Positions 22,776 to 33,867 of a stretch of DNA of 64,000 nucleotides are shown in pieces. The notes beneath the pieces are model-generated. The model had not been told where the DNA came from and made no database searches. It saw only the letters and a program-made list of their open reading frames with translations. How positions within the stretch are numbered: the stretch's first letter is position 1; each line of letters opens with the position of its first letter. Origin of the DNA: Sesamum alatum. Its lineage: Eukaryota > Streptophyta > Magnoliopsida > Lamiales > Pedaliaceae. The stretch covers positions 33,039,141 to 33,103,140 of the forward strand of contig JACGWO010000006.1 in assembly GCA_034509735.1 (NCBI GenBank), written 5' to 3'. A program made the position numbers and the translations under genes.

Positions 22776-24001
22776 ATGGCACCAAAGAGAGCAAGGGCGA
22801 GTGAGGACTCTTCTTCCAAAGCACAATACGACACTCAACATGGGGCTCACCAACCACCGACCCGTGATTTGCAGTTCACAGGCATTGCCCATTGTAACAG
22901 GTATGAAAGTCTTTATTCTCGTACTATTACCAATACCCGTTACATTGACAATGAGGTTCTTGATGTGCTTGGGATTTCTGACGACGTTCAATATCTATTT
23001 GTTAGACTAGGATGGCATGATTTTTTATTTACTAGATAGCCAACGTATCTAGGCTTGTTCTTGAGTTTCTGAGTATGTTGCAAGTTAAGGGTATCCTATC
23101 CGGTCCCCATGTCGCTATTGGTCGCTTTACATGTCAAATAATGAACACATAAGTCCATATGGCCCTTTCCGATTTTAATAAAATCTTTGGTTTGCCAATC
23201 GGGGGAGAACGGCGGGAACCCCCGGTATTTAAACTCGATCAATTTTTGTATGATCTTACTAGGGAGACATCGTATGAAGCAAGCCGCTCTAAATTATCCA
23301 CCATTATCAACACCTGTTTTGTTATTTGCATTGTGTTCTTGCACACACTCTATTTGGTCAGGGGGATAGTAAGGGTGTGGTACGTCATTCTGAATTATTT
23401 GTCTTGTGGGCTATGGTTAATGACTTTCCTATAGATATCGGTTCGTTTTTGGTTTTTCAATTCTCTAAAATTGCTAACTTTAAGTCAGGTGCCATAGTAC
23501 TTGGGGATTCGTTACCCCCATTGCCTCGAGGTCTGGTACTTCATTGCGGGGGCTTGAAGAAGCTAAAGGCAGAAATAGGGTCGACCTCACCACTTGCCAG
23601 ACCATCAAGATGATCACGAGAATGGGAGACTACTACCATCTGGTCCTCCCAAATTCCAAGCCATCCCTCCAATTGCCCGACCCCGCCCGTCTCACCATCT
23701 AGATTAGGGAGAATTGGTGGCTACAAGCACCGTCCGACGATGCCAAGCACGACGCCGTCTAGCTCCACCACCACCCATCCCTTCTTATGCGGCTGGGTCG
23801 TCTCGTGGACCTCAGCCTGATGCCTCTACTACCAATACCTTGCAGCAGATCCTTGATTAGCAGCAACAACTCCTTGATGGAAAAACCGAGCTTTGTGATC
23901 GACAAACACAGCTCCAACACACCGTCGACAACATGGCCCACACCCTCCAAGGCATGCACGATTGGTTCGTGACACAAGGCCAATATTGCTCTCCTCAATG
24001 A
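22776..24001 (+). pseudogene. ATHILA ORF1-like gene downstream of pol
   Basis: Starts MAPKRARASEDSSS and reads RYESLYSRTI, VLDVLGISDDVQYLFVRLGW, then (after a stop and a shift) DFNKIFGLPIGGE, HTLFGQGDSKGVV and ELFVLWAMVNDFPIDIGSFL. These blocks match the ATHILA ORF1 (plant transposon protein) family. The C-terminus, in yet another frame, is Gln-rich and looks coiled-coil, ending QGMHDWFVTQGQYCSPQ at a stop (24001). About 400 codons if unbroken; at least three shifts and three stops break it. The family's role is unknown; it occupies the env-like position but shows no signal peptide or membrane helix. Confidence 0.7.
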
Positions 24002-25948
24002 TTCGGTACGTCTTTCCCCTACTTCTAGTTTTACATTGAGGACAACGTTGTGTTTATGTTTGGGGCGATTGTTGAAATTTCTATGTGCTATGAGTATAGG
24101 TATATGTGTTAGGCGTATAAGTGTTTGTTTCTCTTTATGTTCTTTTGCTTCTTTTGTGTCTAATACACGTTATGAAATATATGACCCTTCAACTATGCAT
24201 GTGCATGATTTGGACAAATGAATGTGATTTAAGAGGTCATAGGATTAAAGCCTGTATAACCGCGTTAGTATGTGATTGTTGCTTATATTTGTTGTGAAGT
24301 AGTTGGGTTCTAACACCACACACTTTGGATCGTTCCGGAAGGGGATTGAATTTTTTTGCCTTATTTTAAACCGTAGTATCTTTGTGGAAGTCATTTCGTT
24401 GTTTAGACCCCGTCTGATCGAGCTCTTCATACACTCAATGTAGGAAGTATACTCGTCAGTGTTAACAAAAAAAACAAAACAAAACAAAAAGTGGACACAA
24501 TGCACCTAGTTCGCTGACTCGGTGGCTTAGTAACCGGGTGACTTCATAAAAATGTTGTCATTCACGTAAAATGAGACTAGGGTCATGAGTATGTAAAGCA
24601 CTTTAGGAAATATTTTTGATTGAGTAACTAGGTGCCTTCATCACAAATGTTGTCATTCACGTAAAAACGCCAAAATACGATCTAAAGAATGCGATTATTT
24701 TACTTGAAAAGAAAAGAAAAGAGAAGAAAAACAAAACATACACACACGCCCAAACTGGCAGTGTAACACTTGAAGAAAAGAAAAACAAAGAAAGAGTTAT
24801 CGAAAGTGGACACTGATTATGGTTGTTTCTCCTTTTTCAGGCATAATTTTGGAGCAAAGTGGCTCAAACGACGAGGATTCAGCGGTGTTTGATAGACCAC
24901 AGCCATGCCGTGTCCTCAGATTCAATCACCACCCAAATTTCCCGAAGAGAACACGGTCTGGCCATGTTTCATGACACGGCCATGTCAGAGAATGCCGAAA
25001 ATCACACGAGAACATGCCTTGACCGTGTTTTGTTTACACGAATATCTTCTCTACTAAGCTACAGAATTGTCAGGAAATTTTATGTCCTTAACTCCACCGC
25101 GACTATGAAAGGGGGCAGAATGGATGTGAATTGGGGAGATTGGAATGCAGATATGAGCATTGAAGAGATACGAAGAAGTCATGAAAGCATCAAGCCGGCT
25201 AGGACAATCGGATTGCAGTTCTTCATAATCCTTTCTTCTTTTTAGCACTTTGGATGATGTATTCCCTAAGATATTTATTTGCTCTTTTGTTAACTTTATG
25301 GCTGAGTAGAATCTTTGTCCTGGAATCATGTTGAACCTTTTGATTGATTAATGAAATTATTCTAGTATTCTTTTTCTATCTCGTGTGTTTGATCCGATTG
25401 AATTTTCGAGCACTTATTTGTCTTTGAAATATGTTGGTCACGTGTTTGCATGTTAAACATCAAGTGAAGTACTGAAAGATGAAATTCCATGTTGAAAGTC
25501 ACAAATTAGACATAGGATTTAACCACGAAATTAGGCTTAATTTCTATGAGGATTGCACAAACTGTCGTGATCCCAATAGGTTCAAATTTAATTACATTTC
25601 CGTGAAAATAGGTAGAGTAATTAGTCAAATACAATTTTTCACATACTTGAAAGAGGGTGGTAATGACACTGTGACAATTTTCTTTGGATTAATCGCACCG
25701 AGTAGAAGAGGATTCTTGTTAGGTTCATTAATCGATCATTGAGGGGATACTTGATTCTAGGTTATGACATCTTATTATCCACCCTCTCGCTTCAATTTAC
25801 CTACTTCTCAGTTTAACTAATTGTCTCATTCATACATCTTGGTCTGGCTCGTCAAAATTGAATAAATTCGGTAATCACAATAGTCTGTGTGGGATGACCA
25901 TCTTGAGTACTATATGATAAACCGTGCACTTGCAGTTTGGACCCATCA
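24002..25948 (+). repeat. Gypsy 3' region and probable 3' LTR
   Basis: A purine-rich TTTGGGGCGAT is followed by TGTTGAAATT at about 24074, a plausible LTR start. The right end, GTGTGGGATGACC...CCGTGCACTTGCAGTTTGG...CATCA, is typical of the U5 end of Athila/Tat LTRs, ending about 25948. No 5' LTR remains for comparison, so the start is uncertain. The region also contains short A-rich purine tracts (24470-24800), CACGG/CGTGT words at 24862-25045, and a 128-codon frame (24859-25245) with no known relative. Nothing here is called a gene. Confidence 0.45.
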
Positions 25949-26429
25949 GAGAGTTAAAAAATATTGAGAACTTAGTGCCTTTGTTAAATTGGCCGCTGGT
26001 TGTTTGCTATAACAGTCAGGTTTGAGCTCTGGGCTTCAACATTGAACTTCGATTCAAATATGATATTAAGTGCATCGTAAATGTGATCTCTTCCATACAA
26101 GTAAGATTTTCACAATTTCATTTTCTATACATTAAAAAAATATGGAAAATGAGTTAAAAATCGACAATCCAAGTTTCCATGGAATGAAAATTAGGAAAAA
26201 TGAGATTTTCACCATACACTAAATATCCCAGTGACGTGGTAGGGAATGAATTACTGTGTTCTCTCGATCCTAAAAAACTCCAACAGTGCCTGAAACTATT
26301 ATAAAAATAGTATATTGTTGCCCCAACTTTTCAAATCGTTTAGCCAAACATTAAATGTAAATGATGTCCCAAATGTGTCATTCACCACCCCATGAGCCAT
26401 ACGTGGTAGGGAATGAATTACGTTGTTCT
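25949..26429 (-). repeat. Chimeric array unit 0, left part
   Basis: Left part of the first ~1.36 kb array unit, cut at 26429 by Copia E and resumed at 44899. It starts with the Copia RNase H tail (ATTGAGAACTTAGTGCC...) and lacks the stretch encoding HLIREK found in later units. It then enters the Myb/SANT-like segment, read on the minus strand. Left border is the Gypsy LTR end. Confidence 0.65.
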
Positions 26430-27396
26430 TGTTAGAATAGGTGACTGTCAAGCCAATTTATTGGCTCTTTGTAAACTATTCTATTCGACCTTTTTCAATA
26501 ATATGTTAATTTAAGAAATGTTCTTTGGCTATCTTCATCATATGCTTCAAACATTATATTTATATAAGCATTTGGTTGAAGCCCTTAGATCAATTATGCT
26601 ATGGGGTTGGCTCGCGCATATGATGGCGATCATGAAATCAACCTCTATGGTTTGATCTAAAATATTCCAAGTCGATGAATCGGTCGAGACAGGGAATCGA
26701 CCATTCTTTAAAGACTTGCATTAAGTGATGCGTTCATATGATGAATGTCGAGTTTCATAGACAGAGACATATGACATCTGCGTACTTTAGTGGGTGCTTG
26801 ATAAAGAGTTATCAAGTTCACTGAATTGACTCGCAGGAGTTGTCATATGGAAGCCCTATATGGCATGATCATTATGACTAGAACTCTTAGGCTACGATAG
26901 TGCACTAACTAGTCCTCAGACTTGAGGTTCCACAGTACCCTTGTGCATGGGATGCCTATGACTTGATCATGTCCAATGTGGTCTCAGGTTTCATCGGGGA
27001 TCACTATACGGTCATATTTCAGACATAGTTGAAGCATGCATGGAGGTTGGTGAGTTCCAAGATAGGATCTGCTACATATCATTAGATGATAACCAACCTC
27101 CTATGTTCTCTACATTATGCGTTCCTCGAAACCAATGGCCATGGCTATTGATCAAATAGGAGAAAGGGTTTTTCCTATATTGCTATATTGGAAGCATAAC
27201 TTGAAGAGTTGATACATAGACATCCAACTTGATAATGGGAACCGGTAACTAATTTCATGCCATACACTTTGATTGGGAGGTTAGTAGCGGAGGGACCCGA
27301 TCTGCATGGTACGCATAGCTCACAGGTTCACACAATTATTCACCTATTCTCTAGTACCATGGACCATTGCTAGATGGCCACCCATGGTGACGGGTA
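26430..27396 (+). repeat. 5' LTR of Copia E, first part
   Basis: Matches 42693-43650 of the 3' LTR. It ends in the conserved block ...GATGGCCACCCATGGTGAC and GGGTA, where D inserted. The LTR resumes at 36098. Confidence 0.88.
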
Positions 27397-29632
27397 TGAA
27401 AGATTATGTGGATCGGCCCGGGAGATTAACGCGAATAGCGGAAGCCCGAAATAGTGCGTAATAAAAATTACAAAGCATAATTAAACGGAATTTAAATCAT
27501 GCATAACATACATAAACGAATCAAGGGGTGTGCCCTTGATTCTCCTGGGCGTTCGGTGTATCTCATGTTCAATAAAACACAACATGGAGGCCATAGAATT
27601 AGAAACGAAAATCATAATTAAAGAACCTACCCGGTTGTAGTTTTGTCTTCGTTCGGCTACATGCATTGTTCCCTGTTTTGCACCAAGATCTCAAAGAAGA
27701 GACCCTCTAAATCATCTCACTCGCTGCACCGGAAAGCAACGAACCCTTGTGCTAGCAAGAAAATCATTGGGGAGAAGAGACATTGATATACGCTATCAAT
27801 TAACGCAATCAATGTCTCTTATGTTCTTAACTTGAATAAATCAAGAAGAACAAAGTAGTATTCTTGGAGAGTGAAATAGGGATGGACGAAAATTTGAGGG
27901 AGAATTGAGATGAGAGTTGTAGAGAATAGTAGGTGTGAGTGTGTGTTTTTTGAGTATTTATAGGAGATGGAATTTCCTATTCCTTCTCAAACTCTTCCAA
28001 AGAGACACACTTTGACTAGGATTTTGACCTAGTCAAAATCCTAGTCAAATTAGGCTTTGATTAAGTCAAATTAATCATGGCCCTTCATCTCATCATTCTC
28101 TAGATCAAATCTTGTCCATCCATTTTGATGGACTTTATGGAATGGGCCTATTTAATTCTGAATTAAATATTTGCATGGACTTTATATTAAATCATATTTA
28201 ATATACTAAGCCCATTAATTAATTAATGGAAAGGACTTATCTAATTCTAAATTAAATAGTCCCATGGACTTTATATTAAATCCTATTTAATATACCAAGC
28301 CCATTAATTAATTCCATAGAATGGGATTATTTAATTTTAAATTAAATAGTCCCATGCACTTTATATTAAATCCTATTTAATATACCAAGCTCACTAATTA
28401 ATTAATTCACCCTTTTAATCTAATTAAACGGAAAGCCCATGCTTTATAAAATTCATAAATCTAATTTATGAACTCTAGCTCGATTATTCCAAATAATTCA
28501 TCGAGGCTTGAATCTCCAAGAAGTATAATTTAATTCCATTAAATTAAACCTTCTCCCTGAATTAATTCCAAATTAATTTCCTTTCATTTGGTGTAGCGGG
28601 TGTGACTCTTTAGGTTCACCTTTCAGCTAGACTTGGACCTACTTCTTGTTATTTCATAACCAAAGTAGTCCGTTACCATGGATGGCCATCTAGCAACGGT
28701 CCATGGCACTAGAGACTAGGTGAATTTATGGTGTGAACATTTAGGCTCCGAGTTATACGCAGGTGTGGTCCTACCGACGCTCGATACGTACGGGTACAGT
28801 CCTACTGTCGCCTGTCTCCCGGCCTTTAGTCTAGGGGTCGGTTCCCATCCTTGACTAGGCAACTATGCATAATGCTCGAGATAGGTTTAACTCGACGTAG
28901 GAAATCCTTTCCCACTACATCAAGTGCTATGGCCGTAGACTTTGTGAGTCTAAACCATCTTCGAGCGCATAGGAGATCTTGCTGTCATATCCTTTGACAG
29001 GGGACAGATCCTATCTTGGAATTCACCGTTCTTACATACTCCGAATGCATTGGACGAGGCTTATGATGACTATGTAATATAACCAGTCAAATTTCACCAT
29101 ATCCAAGATACAACCTTAGTATGTAGGGGACTGCCGTGATCCTCAAGTCCGAGGACTAATTCCGCACTATCGGAACCGGTAATACGAGTCATACCGACCA
29201 AGCCCGAGTGGCTTCCATATGACGATTCCCGCGAGTCACCTCAGTCGGCCGCTCCCCTGCAGGCCGACCCACTAACACTGCTTAGACGATCCTCATCACC
29301 CGTCGATGAAACACGACAGCAGATGCTTAGTGCAAGTCTCAAATGGATTCTCGATGCCCTATCTCGAGATTCCTTTGACTTGGAGTATTTCAGACCGATT
29401 CGGCGAAACTGATTTCATGAACCTACCTCCAAGCGTAGTTCCAATTTCCGGAAATGTTATTTCAGTCTGTGGGCGTTTGTTGTGATATCGTAATGATGCA
29501 AGCAGTAAGTACAACAAACTCATGCCTATGAATCCTTACTACATTCATTAACATAATATTACTCGTTCACAGATTGACGAATGGTTCTCAGAACAGCCAA
29601 TACCATTGACTTTCTGGTCACCTATTCTAACA
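27397..29632 (-). repeat. 3' LTR of Copia D
   Basis: On the minus strand it starts TGTTAGAATAGGTGACCAG at 29632 and ends ...CTTTCA at 27397. TATA box CCTATAAATA (27956-27965). The conserved LTR block is at about 28673-28725. On the right, CAATCTCCCACTTGACC is the reverse complement of the polypurine tract. Confidence 0.88.
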
Positions 29633-31979
29633 ATCTCCCACTTGACCAATAAGTCAATTACTCACTTTGTTCAGAATCCTCTGAGTATGAGTAATCTACG
29701 GTACCGACTAAGGTATTGTGAGTCCACTTATATTTCCTTGCGAAGCAATACGGTCTAACCGTGTTACCTCTATCCACCATTGCCTCCTAGAGATGGTGGT
29801 TGTCTAAGAATATTTTCGTGGATCTTGTGATGAGATCTCGTGCTAATACTCCCATAGCCAAGTTGCCTGCCATATAGGCGAACATGGCTTGGTCGTGCTA
29901 GGCGCCACGTCCATCCTCTCGACGCAGTGTTCATCAGTGACCACTATCAATGCACTCGTCATTGGGCCTGACTGTGCATACCTTTGAGACTAACTGGTTT
30001 TCACTTATTCTCTGGAAGCTAGTATCGCTTTAGCCTTCCAAAGAAACTCTCAACAGACGGTGCATCATGAACCCATCTTTAGTCCTTATTTAGGTACTAA
30101 GGATCGTTCTTGATTGCTGTCTTCAACCCCTCAGTGCATTACCGATTTATGTTGAGCCATGCTAGAAGCACTCTCAACATTGGTTCCTATGCACCGAGTA
30201 AACATATCATATGTTTGCCTAGGGTTAAGACGTAGGGGATACTCAATATCCAAGCCTTCTCATTAGTCCACCGTGACTAAGTCTTGAATGGCTTGATGCT
30301 TTATGCATAGTATCCAAGTTTTCTCATCAGTCTTACTATGACTGAGTCTCGAACAACTTGGCCCTCTACATGTTTGAGTTTTCTCATCAGTCAATCACTG
30401 ACTGAATCTCTGAAAAACTCAATTCATGATATGTATGTGGGAATCCTTAAAGTGTCATGGAGAATTTTCGTGAGTTACAGTTGTGTTTTAGTGATTCCTA
30501 ATGTCTTGAATTCATCCACGAATCAAGACATTACACACTTAAACACATGGAACACCATTTCTACTCCCACTGATCACCTACGTCGTTTAAGACCGAGTCA
30601 TGCTCCGTATGAGCTCGTCAAAACGAATATTCCAGTTATGCGGTGTTTCAAACCTTGTTTGAATTTCCTAGTGGAATCTATGGCTCCTCTCCATAAATCC
30701 TACTACGATTTCAAACATCACGTTCCGCAGGTCATTTGGATTACTATCCAAATTTGACCGAACATATCCCGATCACTCGTACCTCTTACGACATTCAGGT
30801 TCGTTCTTAAGGGGACTTGGAATATGATCAATTTAAGTAATGCGATTCTAACCAATGTTAGTATTATTCTGTCGTAAACTTGTACAAATTAGACACCGAG
30901 TCTAATTTGTCTCCCACTAGTCCCTTGACGTATGTAGGATCCTTCTACATGCTCAAGGACTTTGTCGGGACACAGGCTTGCCGAACCATGGCTCCTTGTG
31001 CGTGACTCCTAGCAAAGTGCCACATTCCTTACGTTGGCAATTTTGAGTCTACGTCTACACGGGCTAAGGTAATTGGGCGAAACTTCGATTGATCTTCGTC
31101 CAACGAGATTCGATCATTCCCTTTATCAGAGACCGTCATACTTGGCCTTTACAGGAAACGTTTCATTGAGAATTCCATTCTCAACTTGGATGCTCACGAG
31201 CTCCCACTAAATACACTGCCTTTTCGATCTTATCGAAACAGGTTTAATTTTGCAACCATTTATGGTTCACCTCCTTAAATCTAATTCCCAAACCTCCTAT
31301 GGGACCTTTAGACTTTTGAACCCTCTTATGATCTTGTGTATTAGTAACCTACAGTTGTTTAATTGGCTCCCTTCCAATAGACTATTTGGCAAGCCCACTT
31401 TGTCCAACAAAGAGCTTTCGGACTTTCTTCTTCATAAAAGACTTGTAAATTTAGTCGATTCGAATCATCTATTTCTAGATTCATCGAACTTTCCAATTTA
31501 CTTATCTTTTAATAAGAAGAAACGTCCTAGCTGTTGTGGAAGCCAAATCTGTAAGTTGGTCTTGATTAATCCATTTAGATAATTTGAATTTTGAGTATCC
31601 ATAAACCTTTTATGGGATGGTGTTCTAGGAATTTACGTGTAACTACTAGCAAACATGAATCAATATTCAATAATTTTGTTTGATCACATATGTATGTAAT
31701 AAAACCTTTGTCCAACAAAGAGACATACTTTTGATCATGCTAGGTTACGTAATTCCTATATTATCCTAACATGATTACGATTATGGGCCTAACAAGTCTC
31801 TAGTCCTTTTCATCAATGGACCTTGCCATTGTTGAATCATAGAACTGTTCTTGGCTTTTAAGTCTTTATTCACTTTCTGCAAACCACCCGCAGATTAGTG
31901 ATAGGAATGGTATCAAATACCAAATAGAGAAAAAGTGATCATGTTAATACTCAATATCAAATTTTACCTACATTGGAGA
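29633..31979 (-). pseudogene. Copia D pol relic
   Basis: The order of scraps agrees with a minus-strand Copia pol. Next to the LTR (29640-30450) are RNase H pieces collinear with those of B and F, followed by integrase-like stretches around 30780-31480. No frame longer than a few dozen codons is faithful to the family and no catalytic motif survives intact. The plus-strand frames at 30338-30757 and 31250-31582 are shadows of this relic. RT is mostly deleted. Confidence 0.6.
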
Positions 31980-32445
31980 GGGGTTTAGAATACTCCCTTT
32001 TCCAATGACCCTCTTTACGACAATGAATGCTTACGTTCTTAGAAATCTATGAACTTGACTGCTTGAACCTTTTGCTCTTTCCTTTACCTCCACCTTGTGT
32101 TGTAAAGGAACAACACTTGAATTGCTTTAATGGTTGATTTTACCTTACCCTTCTTCCTCTTTTGGCGTCTGGCACCTTTGCCTTTCGCTATGGAGGTTGA
32201 AGCCTCTCCTACTAGTACCGACGGCGCAGATTTTGCAATCGTTGCTTCGTACTAGACCAACATAATTACCAACCTATGAAGATCTTTTCTAAGCTCATTC
32301 ATGTTGATAATTAATGGTTCGTAGGAGGGAGGAAGAGACTGAAGGATCATGTCAATGTACGTCTCTTTTTCAAGACTGACGTGAAGGTCTTTTGAGCTTC
32401 TCCACTAGGGATTGCATCATCACTCCATGTTCTTTGTACCGACAG
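31980..32445 (-). pseudogene. Copia D gag fragment
   Basis: Second half of Gag only: EHGVMMQSLVEKL-type sequence near 32420, the Lys/Arg-rich region, and a decayed zinc knuckle (SIHCRKEGHWKREY, about 31987-32030) in which the first Cys is Ser and the last is Tyr. The first half of gag and its ATG are deleted: the leader motif at 32451 directly abuts the fragment. Confidence 0.65.
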
Positions 32446-33867
32446 TCGTGCCACGACTCATGAGACCACGCTATCGACCTAAAAGATCTTCCTCACTTTT
32501 GCCATGGATGGAAGGCTTGGACAGACTCCCAGAGTCCTAGTCCATTTATTAAGGGTCTATATTTAACTTGGTTCAACCAAGTGAGAGTTTTGATAGAACA
32601 AGACCTCATCACATATTAAGTGTTGCATTGCATGCGTTATGGCAGAAATATTCTAAGCGTGAATGTAACCATACATAAAGCATATAGAATAATCATAAAC
32701 ATATAATACGCATCGCATGCAAAATAAAGCCTAGCACTCCCCTGTAGGATGATCACAAGCCCAAACGTATGCGACCCACTGAGCCCGCAGTGGATCTATG
32801 GTCAATCTAAGGGTAGGCCCTATGCTATTACAAGTTTTAATAACCCATTACATTCAATGGGCCTTGTAAGTCCTCTTTATCTTCTTGGGCTCTCCATCTT
32901 GAGCCTACACCGGGCTCCTTCTCCATGGATCCTGCGTGGGCCATCTGATGGCAACCTCCATGGGCCTCCAACACCTTGGGCTTGTCTTCTCTTGCAGCTT
33001 TTATTTAAAAAAAAAAATAAAACCTCACCACTAATTCTACTCTCATTACATCATAAAATAAGAAACCCCAATTAAACATTTGGGGGGAGTACATGAGGAG
33101 GGAGAGAGAAAGCCTTATTATTCCAAGGCAACTAGAGGAGGGAGAGAGGAAAATAAAGAGGCACACAGGCCACAACCCAACAAATAAATGTAAATAAACC
33201 ATACATACGGTCTAGGGGCTTTGTGATCATCCTTTGTCAAATCAATTAACACAAATAGCACAAATACATATCCCACATAAAATATGCTATACCAACATCC
33301 ATGATAATCCATACCATAAAATAAATGTAGAAATTACATGTAAAATATTCACACCAAATATAGGATAATGGTGTAACCTATGCACAACGATTTTTGTTGG
33401 AAAATCCTTTTCCATAATTAACAAGGCAATATTAATTCTACGAAATATAAAATCTCAACCAAAATTAAAATGCCCCAAGTTAATTAATTCAAAAAAATTC
33501 CCAGAATTATACAAAAAAATCAGATTTTCTGAAAACGCACGAAAACAACGAAAAAACCGAAAAAAGATCCACAACCGTCGGCCAGGCACGCAGCCTGCAC
33601 AGGACACATGCCTGCGCGCGCACGGGCCCTCGCCCGCGCACGCAGGTGCTGTCCTCGTGCAGCTGCTGCACAGCAGCGCACGCACACAGTGCAGTGCGCA
33701 CGGGCCCTCGCCCGCGCTCGCAGGCGCGCGCCTGCCGTCTGCCGTCTGCCGTGCGGCCTCCCTACCGACCACCACCGTTTTTCATGTTTAAATGTTTTCT
33801 TGCAATTAAATTTCTGAAACACAAAAATCAACAATTCAAGAATATGCCCATTTATTCAAGAATTCCA
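32446..33867 (-). other. Copia D leader with GC island
   Basis: Contains one copy of the leader motif (CCACGACTCATGAGAC, 32451-32466); the partner copy is lost with the gag start. The conserved GATGATCACAAGCCC block is near 32747. The GC-rich island is at 33575-33775. The bases after the LTR end on the minus strand read TGGAATTCTTGAA, which match a standard primer site only in TGG, so the primer-binding site is lost or replaced. Confidence 0.65.
33575..33775. repeat. GC-rich island in Copia D leader
   Basis: About 200 bp containing two copies of a GCGCACGGGCCCTCGCCCGCG phrase (near 33617 and 33695), about 80 bp apart, separated by CTGCTGCACAGCAGCGCACGC. It is open in several frames on both strands from composition alone. 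It lies about 95 bp from the LTR end, as in the sister elements. Confidence 0.7.

Larger units (their letters stand above)
9364..25948 (+). mobile_element. Athila/Tat-type Gypsy element, interrupted by Copia B
   Basis: Domain order gag, protease, RT, RNase H, integrase and a downstream ATHILA ORF1-like gene places it in the Athila/Tat branch of plant Ty3/Gypsy. The 5' LTR and the start of gag are gone; LTR fragment G abuts at about 9364. Copia B splits it at 11934-20586, and the reading frame across the site is restored if B and one target duplication are removed. Without B the remnant is about 7.9 kb. Multiple stops and shifts make it non-autonomous. Confidence 0.85.

Noticed and set aside
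22776..24001. Envelope gene or endogenous pararetrovirus
   Set aside because: No signal peptide, membrane segment, movement protein or coat motif; ATHILA ORF1-type blocks explain it.
24859..25245. 128-codon plus-strand frame near the Gypsy 3' end
   Set aside because: No recognisable domain; overlaps the palindromic-word cluster and probable LTR.
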